A DNA stretch of 64,000 nt, taken from positions 62,001 through 126,000 of the forward strand of contig NZ_JAQAGZ010000016.1 in the NCBI RefSeq assembly GCF_027533625.1. The letters are read 5' to 3'. The DNA comes from Paenibacillus gyeongsangnamensis. Its GTDB lineage: Bacteria > Bacillota > Bacilli > Paenibacillales > NBRC-103111. The translations under genes were made by a program, and so were the position numbers. The notes under the pieces were generated by a model, which saw only the letters and a program-made list of their open reading frames with translations, searched no databases and was not told the origin of the DNA. This document shows, one piece after another, positions 53,793 through 60,668 of this stretch; the first letter of the stretch is position 1; each line of letters begins with the position of its first letter.

Positions 53793-55220
53793 ATGGGAAG
53801 CGAACGAAGGAAGGTCGTTATCGTAGGAGGAGGCATCACCGGGTTAAGCGCCGCATTCTACACAAGAAAGTTATTTGAGGAGAATCAAATTCCGGTTGAC
53901 ATTACCCTGGTTGAAAAAAGTGAGCAGTTGGGTGGTAAAATTCGAACGCTTCATCGAGACGGTTTCGTGATTGAGAAAGGTCCGGATTCCTTTTTGGCGC
54001 GCAAGCTGTCGGTGATCACGCTCGTAAAAGAACTTGGTCTTGAGGAAGAATTAACGGCAACGAATCCGCACGCGATAACCAATTACATTTTACACAAAGG
54101 GAAGCTCCACCCCATGCCGCTGGGACTTGTTCTTGGCATTCCAACGGCGGTGTCCCCATTTATTAAGACGGGGTTAATTTCTCCGGCGGGAAAAATTCGT
54201 GCCGCGTTGGATTTACTGTTGCCCAGGAAGGAAGACGCGAAAGACGAATCCTTGGGCAGTTTTATCGAACGGCGGTTGGGAAGAGAGGTGTTGGAGAATA
54301 TAACGGAGCCCTTGCTTGCAGGTATTTATGCGGGAGATACGCAGTTCCTAAGCCTGCAGGCAACATTTCCTCAATTCAAACAAATAGAGCAAAAGCACCG
54401 TAGTCTTATATTGGGTATGTTGGCTGGAAAGAATCAATCGCACAATGTGAACGGATTGCCGGATATCGCCCGAAAGAGTATGTTCCTTACTTTTAAACGA
54501 GGGCTTATCACGTTGATTGACCGACTAGTGGAGTCCCTGCAATCCATCCGGATGATCACCGGCCAAGGGGTTGTGCAAATCATTAGAGATGGTGGAGACT
54601 ACAAGCTGAAGCTCGATCAAGGAACAGAGCTTCAAGCTGACGGATTGATATTGGCGCTGCCGGCCTTCGAAGCAGCCAAGTTTATACCGGAGCTTCCTGA
54701 GGCAAGGTGGTTGGAGCAGGTTACATATGCCTCCGTAGCTAATATTGCTTTGGCGTATAAGCAAGAGGATATAAGCTTCCCATTAAATGGCTCAGGATTT
54801 GTCATTCCGCGTAATGAAGGAAGGATGATAACGGCTTGCACATGGTCCTCATCGAAGTGGCTTCATGCGGCGCCACCCGGCACTGTCCTTTTGCGTACCT
54901 ATGTAGGTCGGTCCAACTCACAGGAGTGGATGCGGTTGTCGGATCAGGAGCTGCTTTCCGGTGTTTGGGCTGATTTGAAGGATACGATGGAAATTGCGGC
55001 GGAGCCTGTATTTTTCGAGATAACCCGCTGTTTTCGTTCCATGCCGCAATATCCGGTCGGACACAACGAACGATTAAAGAAGCTGGGAGTGCAATTGAGA
55101 AATTATAAGCCAGGTCTATTTGTATGCGGTGCGGGGTATGGGGGCGTCGGCATTCCTGACTGCATACAGCAAGGGAAGGATGCAGCCGAACAGATGTTAA
55201 CTTTCGCTCAATCGATGTGA
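53793..55220 (+). CDS. hemY: protoporphyrinogen/coproporphyrinogen oxidase
   Basis: A 475-residue FAD flavoprotein of the HemY/HemG type that oxidises coproporphyrinogen III (Gram-positive coproporphyrin pathway) or protoporphyrinogen. The FAD-binding Rossmann motif VVIVGGGITGLSAAFY is at residues ~8-23, followed by LVEKSEQLGGKIRT (~40-53) and the C-terminal FAD motif YKPGLFVCGAGYGGVGIPDCIQQGK (split, ~440-465). The ATG at 53793 has GAAGGGACGGGTTGG upstream. The open frame extends upstream into the truncated radical SAM gene, which suggests a deletion brought the two together. Whether it duplicates a house-keeping copy elsewhere cannot be seen here. Confidence 0.94.
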   Translation: MGSERRKVVIVGGGITGLSAAFYTRKLFEENQIPVDITLVEKSEQLGGKIRTLHRDGFVIEKGPDSFLARKLSVITLVKELGLEEELTATNPHAITNYILHKGKLHPMPLGLVLGIPTAVSPFIKTGLISPAGKIRAALDLLLPRKEDAKDESLGSFIERRLGREVLENITEPLLAGIYAGDTQFLSLQATFPQFKQIEQKHRSLILGMLAGKNQSHNVNGLPDIARKSMFLTFKRGLITLIDRLVESLQSIRMITGQGVVQIIRDGGDYKLKLDQGTELQADGLILALPAFEAAKFIPELPEARWLEQVTYASVANIALAYKQEDISFPLNGSGFVIPRNEGRMITACTWSSSKWLHAAPPGTVLLRTYVGRSNSQEWMRLSDQELLSGVWADLKDTMEIAAEPVFFEITRCFRSMPQYPVGHNERLKKLGVQLRNYKPGLFVCGAGYGGVGIPDCIQQGKDAAEQMLTFAQSM

Positions 55221-55228
55221 GCCGATAA

Positions 55229-55585
55229 CTATTTATACAGTATATCTCCACGTAAGGATTCTACCTTATCTAATGCCTTAGCAATATCTTCTTCACCTAC
55301 GCCAAAATGTACTAGAGCAGCACGAAGATGTCTAACAATAGCGTCGAAATGAGAAGGCTGCAAATTCATTCCTTCGTGTACCTTTGCCATGGCCCCTCCG
55401 GGATACTGATTGGGTCCGCCTAATGCAAAGCTAATGAATTTCGTTTGGTGACGTCGCTGTTTTTCCATATCCGTATTCTCGAAAAAATGGTTAACCGTAT
55501 CATCTGCTAAAACTAAGTCATAGAAGTAGTCCACCACTTTAGCAATAGACTCTTCGCCGCCAAGCTTTTCGTATAATGTGCTCAT
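55229..55585 (-). CDS. glbN: group I truncated hemoglobin
   Basis: A 118-residue 2/2 globin. The B10 Tyr lies in VVDYFYDLV (residues ~17-25), the CD/E region in HFFENTDMEKQRRHQTKFISFALGG (split, ~33-57), and the proximal F8 His in MAKVHEGM (~66-73). Group I globins bind O2 and NO and commonly detoxify NO to nitrate. This fits the neighbouring Ric, hemerythrin and nitrate-related genes. Start ATG has AAGGAGCTGCAC on the minus strand. It is convergent with hemY (8 bases between stops). One copy of the 42-bp direct repeat lies just upstream of it (55613-55654). Confidence 0.95.
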   Translation of the reverse strand: MSTLYEKLGGEESIAKVVDYFYDLVLADDTVNHFFENTDMEKQRRHQTKFISFALGGPNQYPGGAMAKVHEGMNLQPSHFDAIVRHLRAALVHFGVGEEDIAKALDKVESLRGDILYK

Positions 55586-55612
55586 GTGCAGCTCCTTAAC
55601 ATTGGTTTATTT

Positions 55613-55654
55613 TGAGTGTACCCATAAATTAGCATGACGATTCAGATGACGAAT
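55613..55654 (+). repeat. 42-bp direct repeat, right copy
   Basis: Same orientation as 47114-47155, with two transitions in 42 positions (CATGACG for CATAACG, GATGACG for GATGATG). Confidence 0.9.
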
Positions 55655-55707
55655 TTTTGTACATATCAGGGTGGAAATAGGCGATATCATCCGGATCTAA
55701 GCCGATC

Positions 55708-56445
55708 TTACACACGGCAAATATCTTTAGGGCAGTTCTCGCAATGGCAAACGTCCCGAAGGTAATCCAGGTCTTTAATGATGACATGACCGTTGTCCAT
55801 GTCGATGACCTCTTCCTTTTTCATATCGCTGAGCATCCGGTTGACGCTTTCCCGGGTAGCGCCGATCATCTCCGCCACTTCGCTGTTATTCATCTTTACT
55901 CCGATGCGAATTCGATCGCCGCAGGCTTCTCCATACGAGTTGTTCAACCGGATAAGAAGAGAACATAGGGCACCCGGCTTGCCGAATAACATGAGATCGC
56001 GGAATTTGGTTTGCGTCATCCGGTGCATGAGGCCGAGCCATCGCATAAATTCAACGGCAAGATCCCCATGCTGCCACAGCAGCACTTCCAAATCCTTTTG
56101 CTGGATAAGGCCTAGCTCGCTGTCTTCAAGCACCTCCGCATTGAACGAATGAACTGAATTCGGTATGCAGTCGGCATGACCGATCAGGTCTCCGTCTTGA
56201 TGCCGGTACAGGGTGATGCTGCTGCCGTTGTCAGCCGATTTTGTGATTTTGACGCTGCCCTTTTTCACATAATACCAATACTCCGGGAGATCGCCTTCCC
56301 AGAAGAGATGGGTCCCCTTTTTTACTCGTTTCGAATACATAATGCCCGCAAGACGCTCGAAATTTTCTTCGGAAAAATATTGCCGGATTCCTTGTAACTG
56401 GTTTACGGTTCCCTTTTTATATATCATCGGACAATTCATGGCCAT
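55708..56445 (-). CDS. fnr: FNR oxygen-sensing regulator with C-terminal Fe-S cysteines
   Basis: A 245-residue Crp/Fnr protein. The cNMP-binding fold (HLFWEGDLPEYWYYVKKGSVKIT split, ~48-70) is followed by a long dimer helix and the recognition helix-turn-helix NNSEVAEMIGATRESVNRMLSDM (split, ~185-207), with the FNR-type E-S-x-x-R pattern. The last residues CHCENCPKDIC carry the three or four cysteines that hold the [4Fe-4S] cluster in B. subtilis FNR (C-terminal, unlike E. coli). It activates anaerobic genes when oxygen is absent. The ATG at 56445 is chosen for AGGAGGACGGAAACG at correct spacing. An FNR palindrome with a well-placed -10 precedes it, implying autoregulation. Confidence 0.95.
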   Translation of the reverse strand: MAMNCPMIYKKGTVNQLQGIRQYFSEENFERLAGIMYSKRVKKGTHLFWEGDLPEYWYYVKKGSVKITKSADNGSSITLYRHQDGDLIGHADCIPNSVHSFNAEVLEDSELGLIQQKDLEVLLWQHGDLAVEFMRWLGLMHRMTQTKFRDLMLFGKPGALCSLLIRLNNSYGEACGDRIRIGVKMNNSEVAEMIGATRESVNRMLSDMKKEEVIDMDNGHVIIKDLDYLRDVCHCENCPKDICRV

Positions 56446-56523
56446 CGTTTCCGTCCTCCTCTTGATCTGATGTCTATATCTTACTAATTCATGGGATTTT
56501 CCGATATCAGGGAATCCTCTTAT

Positions 56524-56566
56524 TTTATCGAGGGAAAATCCTGAAACAAATGTGAGGTTTATCACT
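56524..56566 (-). promoter_or_regulatory. FNR-type class II promoter of fnr
   Basis: TGTGAGGTTTATCACT (56551-56566; one mismatch) is centred 32 bases from GATAAA (minus strand, 56524-56529). No matching -10 exists at the same distance on the plus side, so it serves the minus-strand fnr gene. Confidence 0.82.
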
Positions 56567-56627
56567 ATCACCCTTAGGGAATTTAACGCGAAACCTTGCG
56601 GGAACCGGCATCGGAAGGCTTTCGTGC

Positions 56628-56653
56628 ACCCTGAGAAAGAAATCAGGGTTTTC
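56628..56653 (+). terminator. hairpin with short T run ahead of the GAF gene
   Basis: ACCCTGA pairs with TCAGGGT around GAAAGAAA and is followed by TTTT. It could be a terminator or an attenuator upstream of the nreA-like gene; no gene ends just before it on this strand. Confidence 0.5.
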
Positions 56654-56735
56654 CCCGACTTACAAATACGGATTTAGAAATTACAATGAGTTACAAGGAT
56701 ACATCCGTAGAAAGCAGCAGGAGGTGGCTAAGCGG

Positions 56736-57176
56736 ATGAACAATAATCGAAATGAAATGATGGATTGGCTGCTTAGTCTACGGAATGCGGTGGAAGGGGA
56801 TTTCGCGTCACTCGCCCTTCGCGGCGGAGACGGCCGGCTGTATCGCTGGACGTACACGTCCGGCAGCGTGAGCGGCCGATGTGAAGCGATGTCTTTTCGA
56901 ATAGGTCAAGGAATAGGGGGGCAGACACTCCGGATCGGCAGAATGGTCATTTGGAACCCGGACACCCCGGAGACCGTACGGCTTCGAAGGGAATGCCCCT
57001 TGATGCAGGCAGAAGGGCTTTATTCGGCCGTGACAACGCCTATTGAGATCCACGGACAATTTCAAGGCGTGCTTGCCGTAGGAGCAAGGAAGGAACGGAC
57101 GTTTAGTCAGTTTGAAGCGGACCGAATGAAGAGCGCAAGTGAATGGCTCAGCAGGTGCGGCTTAACTGTTAATTAA
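56736..57176 (+). CDS. GAF domain protein (NreA-like nitrate sensor)
   Basis: A 146-residue single GAF domain (GDFASLALRGGDGRLYRW ~22-39, FRIGQGIGGQTLRIGRMVIW split ~56-75, LYSAVTTPIEIHGQFQGVLAVGA split ~95-117). In staphylococci, NreA is a stand-alone GAF nitrate receptor encoded with the NreBC two-component system. Here it is followed by a NarL-type response regulator and a PAS histidine kinase, in the order A, C, B. The ATG at 56736 has AGGAGG 11 bases upstream. A riboflavin- or other small-ligand GAF protein is the alternative reading, but the context makes nitrate sensing the best guess. Confidence 0.75.
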   Translation: MNNNRNEMMDWLLSLRNAVEGDFASLALRGGDGRLYRWTYTSGSVSGRCEAMSFRIGQGIGGQTLRIGRMVIWNPDTPETVRLRRECPLMQAEGLYSAVTTPIEIHGQFQGVLAVGARKERTFSQFEADRMKSASEWLSRCGLTVN

Positions 57177-57250
57177 TGTAGAAGAGATGAATCCTCCATT
57201 GTAGGGATTCATTTTTTTTTGGTAAAATAATGAGTAAGGTGGTGACATTG

Positions 57251-57904
57251 GTGATACGCATACTGGTAGTAGACGATCATGCGGTTGTGCGGTCCGGCCT
57301 GAACTTGCTGCTGCACGGTAAGCATAGCATGGAAGTGGTGGGGGAAGCGGCTGACGGTGATGAAGCGATTCGTCTGGCGGCGGAGCTCACGCCCGATGTC
57401 GTGCTGATGGATCTCAGCATGCCTCACGGGAAGGACGGGTTATCCGCGACCGCGGAATTAAAGAAGGCACAGCCGGACACAGCCGTGCTGATCTTGACTA
57501 TGCACGACGACGAGGAATATTTATTCCGGGCGATCCAATGCGGCGCATCGGGATATATATTGAAAAGCGCTCCGCACGAAGAGCTTCTGACAGCGATTCA
57601 ATACGTGTCGGCGGGGAATGCTTACTTGTATCCGAGCGCGACCAAGAGGCTCATGGGTGAGTATTTGGAACGGCTGAAGCATGGGGAAAACGCGGGAATT
57701 TACGATGCGCTCACAGAACGGGAAAAGGAAATATTATCGTTGATCGCCAAAGGGTACTCGAATAAGGAAATTTCGGAGCTTCTGATCATCAGTATCAAGA
57801 CAGTTGAATCGCATAAAAGCAATGTGATGGAAAAGCTCGGTCTAAAGACCAGGCCTGAGCTTGTGAAATATGCGGTAAAGAAAGGGCTGTTGAATTTTGA
57901 ATGA
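57251..57904 (+). CDS. NarL/FixJ family response regulator (NreC-like)
   Basis: A 217-residue response regulator. The receiver domain has the acidic pair in LVVDDH (~4-9), the phospho-acceptor Asp in VVLMDLSMPHGKDG (~55) and the Lys in ILKSAPHEEL (~106). The LuxR-type helix-turn-helix TEREKEILSLIAKGYSNKEISELLIISIKTVESHKSNV (split, ~152-190) ends the protein. The GTG at 57251 is preferred because AAGGTGGTGA lies just before it; an ATG at 57230 is in frame. The stop overlaps the start of the kinase gene by eight bases. It probably activates nitrate or nitrite metabolism genes. Confidence 0.93.
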   Translation: MIRILVVDDHAVVRSGLNLLLHGKHSMEVVGEAADGDEAIRLAAELTPDVVLMDLSMPHGKDGLSATAELKKAQPDTAVLILTMHDDEEYLFRAIQCGASGYILKSAPHEELLTAIQYVSAGNAYLYPSATKRLMGEYLERLKHGENAGIYDALTEREKEILSLIAKGYSNKEISELLIISIKTVESHKSNVMEKLGLKTRPELVKYAVKKGLLNFE

Positions 57905-59006
57905 TGAGCGGGACCGTAAGAGGCCTGAAGTCATTGGAGACAATGTCGTCCATCTGATGCTGCAGCTGGAAGAACATATTCCGGATCAAGATTTCCGGTC
58001 CGAATTAAAGCTATCGTTGCAGCAGCTTGCGGAGCTGAAGATCGCGCTGGACGAATCCTCCATCGTGGCAGTAACGGACAGGCGGGGCTTAATCCGATAC
58101 GTGAACGATAAGTTCTGTGAAATTTCGAAGTACGAACATGACGAGCTGCTAGGCCGGGACCACCGGATCATTAACTCCGGTTATCATAGCAAGGAGTTTA
58201 TGCAGAATTTGTGGCAGACGATCAGCATGGGACGGATTTGGCGAGGGGAAATTAAAAATCGCGCGAAGGACGGCTCTTATTATTGGGTCAATACGACGAT
58301 TGTTCCGTTGATCGGGGAAGACGAGAAACCGTATCAGTATTTAGCCGTACGTAACGAAGTAACTCAACTGAAGCAGGCGGAAGAGGAGCTTCAGCAGCTG
58401 ATGACGAAGATGATGCATATTCAGGAGGAGGAGCGCCGCCGGTTTTCCCGGGAGCTCCACGACGGTATCGGACAAAGCCTCTTTTCACTGATTATCCAGC
58501 TTGATCGAGTGATGCAGGAAATACCGAACGACGAAATCAGGCAAATCCGCGAGAACGTCACGGGAATTATTGAGGACGTGCGGGGGCTTGCTTGGGAGCT
58601 GCGGCCATCCGTACTGGATGATTTGGGTGTCGTACCGGCGATCCGCACTTATTTGGAGTCTTATTCTTCTCACTACGGCATTCACATCCGGTTCGATAAT
58701 ACCTTGCGCAAGCGCTTGGGTTTGCAAGAGGAGACGGCGATATACCGTGTCATCCAAGAGGCGCTGACGAACGTCGCCAAGTATGCAAATGTGACGGAGG
58801 CCACGGTGACGCTGCATGAGACGGTATATGGTATTGAAGCGCGCATAGAAGATCACGGGAGAGGGTTTGTCAGGAATAAGCTGGCGCAAGGCGTCGGCCT
58901 GTTCAGCATGGAGGAGCGGGCCCGGGCGGTCGGCGGCTCGCTTGAAGTGGTGTCGACCCCTGACTCGGGAACGACGGTGAGACTGATCTTACCTAAGAAA
59001 GAATAA
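57897..59006 (+). CDS. PAS domain sensor histidine kinase (NarX/NreB-like, HisKA_3)
   Basis: A 369-residue soluble kinase with no membrane segment. A PAS domain (~residues 55-165; VTDRRGLIRYVNDKFCEISKYEHDELLG split and YHSKEFMQNLWQTI) is followed by a HisKA_3 dimerisation helix with the phospho-accepting His in ERRRFSRELHDGIGQSLF (~183-200) and an HATPase domain (N-box QEALTNVAKYA, GVGLFSMEERARAVGGSLEV split). Unlike staphylococcal NreB, the PAS domain has one Cys, not four, so a NreB-type oxygen-labile [4Fe-4S] cluster is not predicted. TTG start inside the end of the response regulator gene. A strong terminator follows. Confidence 0.92.
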   Translation: MNDERDRKRPEVIGDNVVHLMLQLEEHIPDQDFRSELKLSLQQLAELKIALDESSIVAVTDRRGLIRYVNDKFCEISKYEHDELLGRDHRIINSGYHSKEFMQNLWQTISMGRIWRGEIKNRAKDGSYYWVNTTIVPLIGEDEKPYQYLAVRNEVTQLKQAEEELQQLMTKMMHIQEEERRRFSRELHDGIGQSLFSLIIQLDRVMQEIPNDEIRQIRENVTGIIEDVRGLAWELRPSVLDDLGVVPAIRTYLESYSSHYGIHIRFDNTLRKRLGLQEETAIYRVIQEALTNVAKYANVTEATVTLHETVYGIEARIEDHGRGFVRNKLAQGVGLFSMEERARAVGGSLEVVSTPDSGTTVRLILPKKE

Positions 59007-59011
59007 AGACA

Positions 59012-59048
59012 ATGGACGCATAGCCGAAAGGTTATGCGTCCATTTTTG
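59012..59048 (+). terminator. intrinsic terminator of the nreACB-like operon
   Basis: ATGGACGCATA pairs with TATGCGTCCAT (11 bp) around GCCGAAAGGT and is followed by TTTTTG. Confidence 0.93.
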
Positions 59049-59050
59049 TT

Positions 59051-59146
59051 GATAAGAATTTATAAGTTTTCGTAACTTATAGCTTCGCATCAACCTTGGT
59101 AAACGCGCTGGTCCTTGTAAGACAAGGACGGCGTAGCCGTTTATCC
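59051..59146 (+). repeat. ~96-bp dispersed palindromic repeat, full copy
   Basis: Nearly identical to 41470-41565 (about two differences: GTAACTTA for GTAGCTTA, GCGTAGCC for GCGAAGCC). Here too it starts a few bases after a strong terminator, in the same orientation. Confidence 0.85.
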
Positions 59147-59160
59147 AGGAGTTGCAGCCG

Positions 59161-59196
59161 AAAGCAACTGCCAAAGCAACTGCCAAAGCAACTGCC
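59161..59196 (+). repeat. three tandem copies of a 12-bp unit
   Basis: AAAGCAACTGCC is repeated three times with no change. In one plus-strand frame it reads KATA repeats inside a ~33-codon frame (from TTG ~59152 to TGA ~59250) without a ribosome binding site. Nothing else is recognised between the dispersed repeat and 59335. Confidence 0.85.
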
Positions 59197-59334
59197 AAAG
59201 CCAAGGCGATCTTGACGGCAGCTCACAACATTGGATGCAATTTATCAATGTGAATATTATCACATATTTTTACGGAAAGATGCGATAAAGTAAAGGAGTT
59301 CCATGAAAGGAAGAGAGAACGAGGAGTGGCGGAT

Positions 59335-59520
59335 ATGAGCCAAAATATTCAGCATTGTAGAAGCAAGATGCTTGAAGGACGCGGTCCCATCAACCTTTGC
59401 AGACCGCTGGCCCAATTGAAACGGGAGCATGGGGCCGCTCCAGACGAAGATGGATGAGTTCTCCAAGCAAGCGGGGGTTATTGTCTCAGGTCAGCTGCAG
59501 GATCGATTGGAATATACAGC
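59335..59520 (+). pseudogene. hemerythrin-like gene fragment, frameshifted
   Basis: An ATG at 59335 with GAGGAGTGGCGG upstream opens a frame (INLCRPLAQLKREHG) that resembles the first helix of the hemerythrin protein at 49213 (MPLCAPLRQLKQEHLPL). In a G run (59428-59434) one extra base shifts the frame; PLQTKMDEFSKQAGVIVSGQL follows in the next frame and then the similarity is lost. The rest of the gene is absent, with the FNR box of the next operon lying in its place. This is a dead 5' fragment of a paralogue. Confidence 0.65.
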
Positions 59521-59550
59521 TAGGCGTACTGAAAGAAAAAGTGATGTATT

Positions 59551-59593
59551 TGTGAAAAACGTCACAGGAAATTACTTCGTGATGTGGTCAAAT
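59551..59593 (+). promoter_or_regulatory. FNR-type class II promoter of the molybdoenzyme operon
   Basis: TGTGAAAAACGTCACA (59551-59566) is a perfect TGTGA-N6-TCACA palindrome. Its centre is 32 bases before TCAAAT (59588-59593; 4/6 to TATAAT). The first operon gene starts at 59628. Confidence 0.85.
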
Positions 59594-59627
59594 GATTACA
59601 TAAGATTTTAGCAAAGGAGAATAACAG

Positions 59628-60668
59628 ATGGATCGTGCATTCGCTTCTAAGTTTGCCAAATCCGTATTCCTGACCGTTTGCGGAATCCTCATCCTGATGT
59701 ACATCGGTTCTCGTTTTTTTACACATCTGGACTTGGGTTTGTATGGGTATATGGTGGGAACAATCGTGTTTGTTTGCGGATTTTTTTACCGTTTCCTCGC
59801 TTGGTTTGATCGGCCGCCGACAAAGGTCATTCTACAAAAAGGGCTTCGGGCGCTTTTTCGTAAAAGCACGCCGCAAACGGCTGTTGAGCATTTGGCGACT
59901 TACCGTTTCATATGGAACCGAGGCTGGTACCGATGGACACAGCACATTTTGCTCGGTTGGGGTTGTATCCTGTCCGCCTTCGTGACGTTTCCGCTTGTAT
60001 TCGGATGGATGTATTTCACGATGGCCGAGAACGGATATTATTCGGTCGTCTTCTTCGGAATCAATTTGATGAGGATTAAAGCGGACGGCTTATTGGGATT
60101 TCTGTTCTATAACGCCCTGAATTTCACAGCCTTGATGGTCATCGGCGGTGTTTGCATGGCGTTGTACCGCAGACTGAAAAACATGCAGGCGCGGTCAGAG
60201 CAAACGTTCGTATATGATTACCTTCCGCTTTACATGCTGCTTTTTGTTAGTATTACCGGGTTGATGCTGACATTCTGCAATGTTTTCCTGCATGGCTGGG
60301 GGCATCCGGTCATCTCCATGGTTCATCAATGGTCTGTCATTATCACCCTCATCTACATCCCTTTCGGGAAGCTTGCGCATATTCCTTTCCGCCCGATGAG
60401 CGTATTAGCCCGGAATTACAGGGAGCATTACGGGGAAAAGCAAATGAAAGCTTGCAAAGTTTGCGGCAGCCCTTTCGTATCAGCCCAGCAATCCGAGGAC
60501 GTGATTTCGGTCTTGAAGCAAAACAACATCGAATTCAAAATGGACGACGGCTTCCACTTGGCTGAGCTCTGCCTGCCATGCCGCAGAAAATATAGAATGT
60601 CCCGGTTTACCGGGATTCCGACCCACGAAATTCGCGTTAAGGAGGCGAACCAGAATGCCAAAGGATAA
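59628..60668 (+). CDS. membrane protein with cytochrome-b-like helices and C-terminal Cys pairs
   Basis: A 346-residue protein with about six transmembrane helices (first at ~12-32, second at ~36-56, then ~103-125, ~150-180, ~195-222 and ~230-250). Histidines near helix ends (WTQHILLG, LHGWGHPVISMVHQW, KLAHIPF) could ligate heme b as in NarI-like quinol dehydrogenases, but this is inference. The cytoplasmic C-terminus has two Cys pairs (CKVCG ~274-278; CLPCRRK ~316-322), a zinc-ribbon or Fe-S-like site. Ribosome binding site CAAAGGAGAATAACAG. It is the first gene of an FNR-controlled operon and overlaps the catalytic-subunit start, so it is likely its membrane anchor. Confidence 0.7.
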   Translation: MDRAFASKFAKSVFLTVCGILILMYIGSRFFTHLDLGLYGYMVGTIVFVCGFFYRFLAWFDRPPTKVILQKGLRALFRKSTPQTAVEHLATYRFIWNRGWYRWTQHILLGWGCILSAFVTFPLVFGWMYFTMAENGYYSVVFFGINLMRIKADGLLGFLFYNALNFTALMVIGGVCMALYRRLKNMQARSEQTFVYDYLPLYMLLFVSITGLMLTFCNVFLHGWGHPVISMVHQWSVIITLIYIPFGKLAHIPFRPMSVLARNYREHYGEKQMKACKVCGSPFVSAQQSEDVISVLKQNNIEFKMDDGFHLAELCLPCRRKYRMSRFTGIPTHEIRVKEANQNAKG

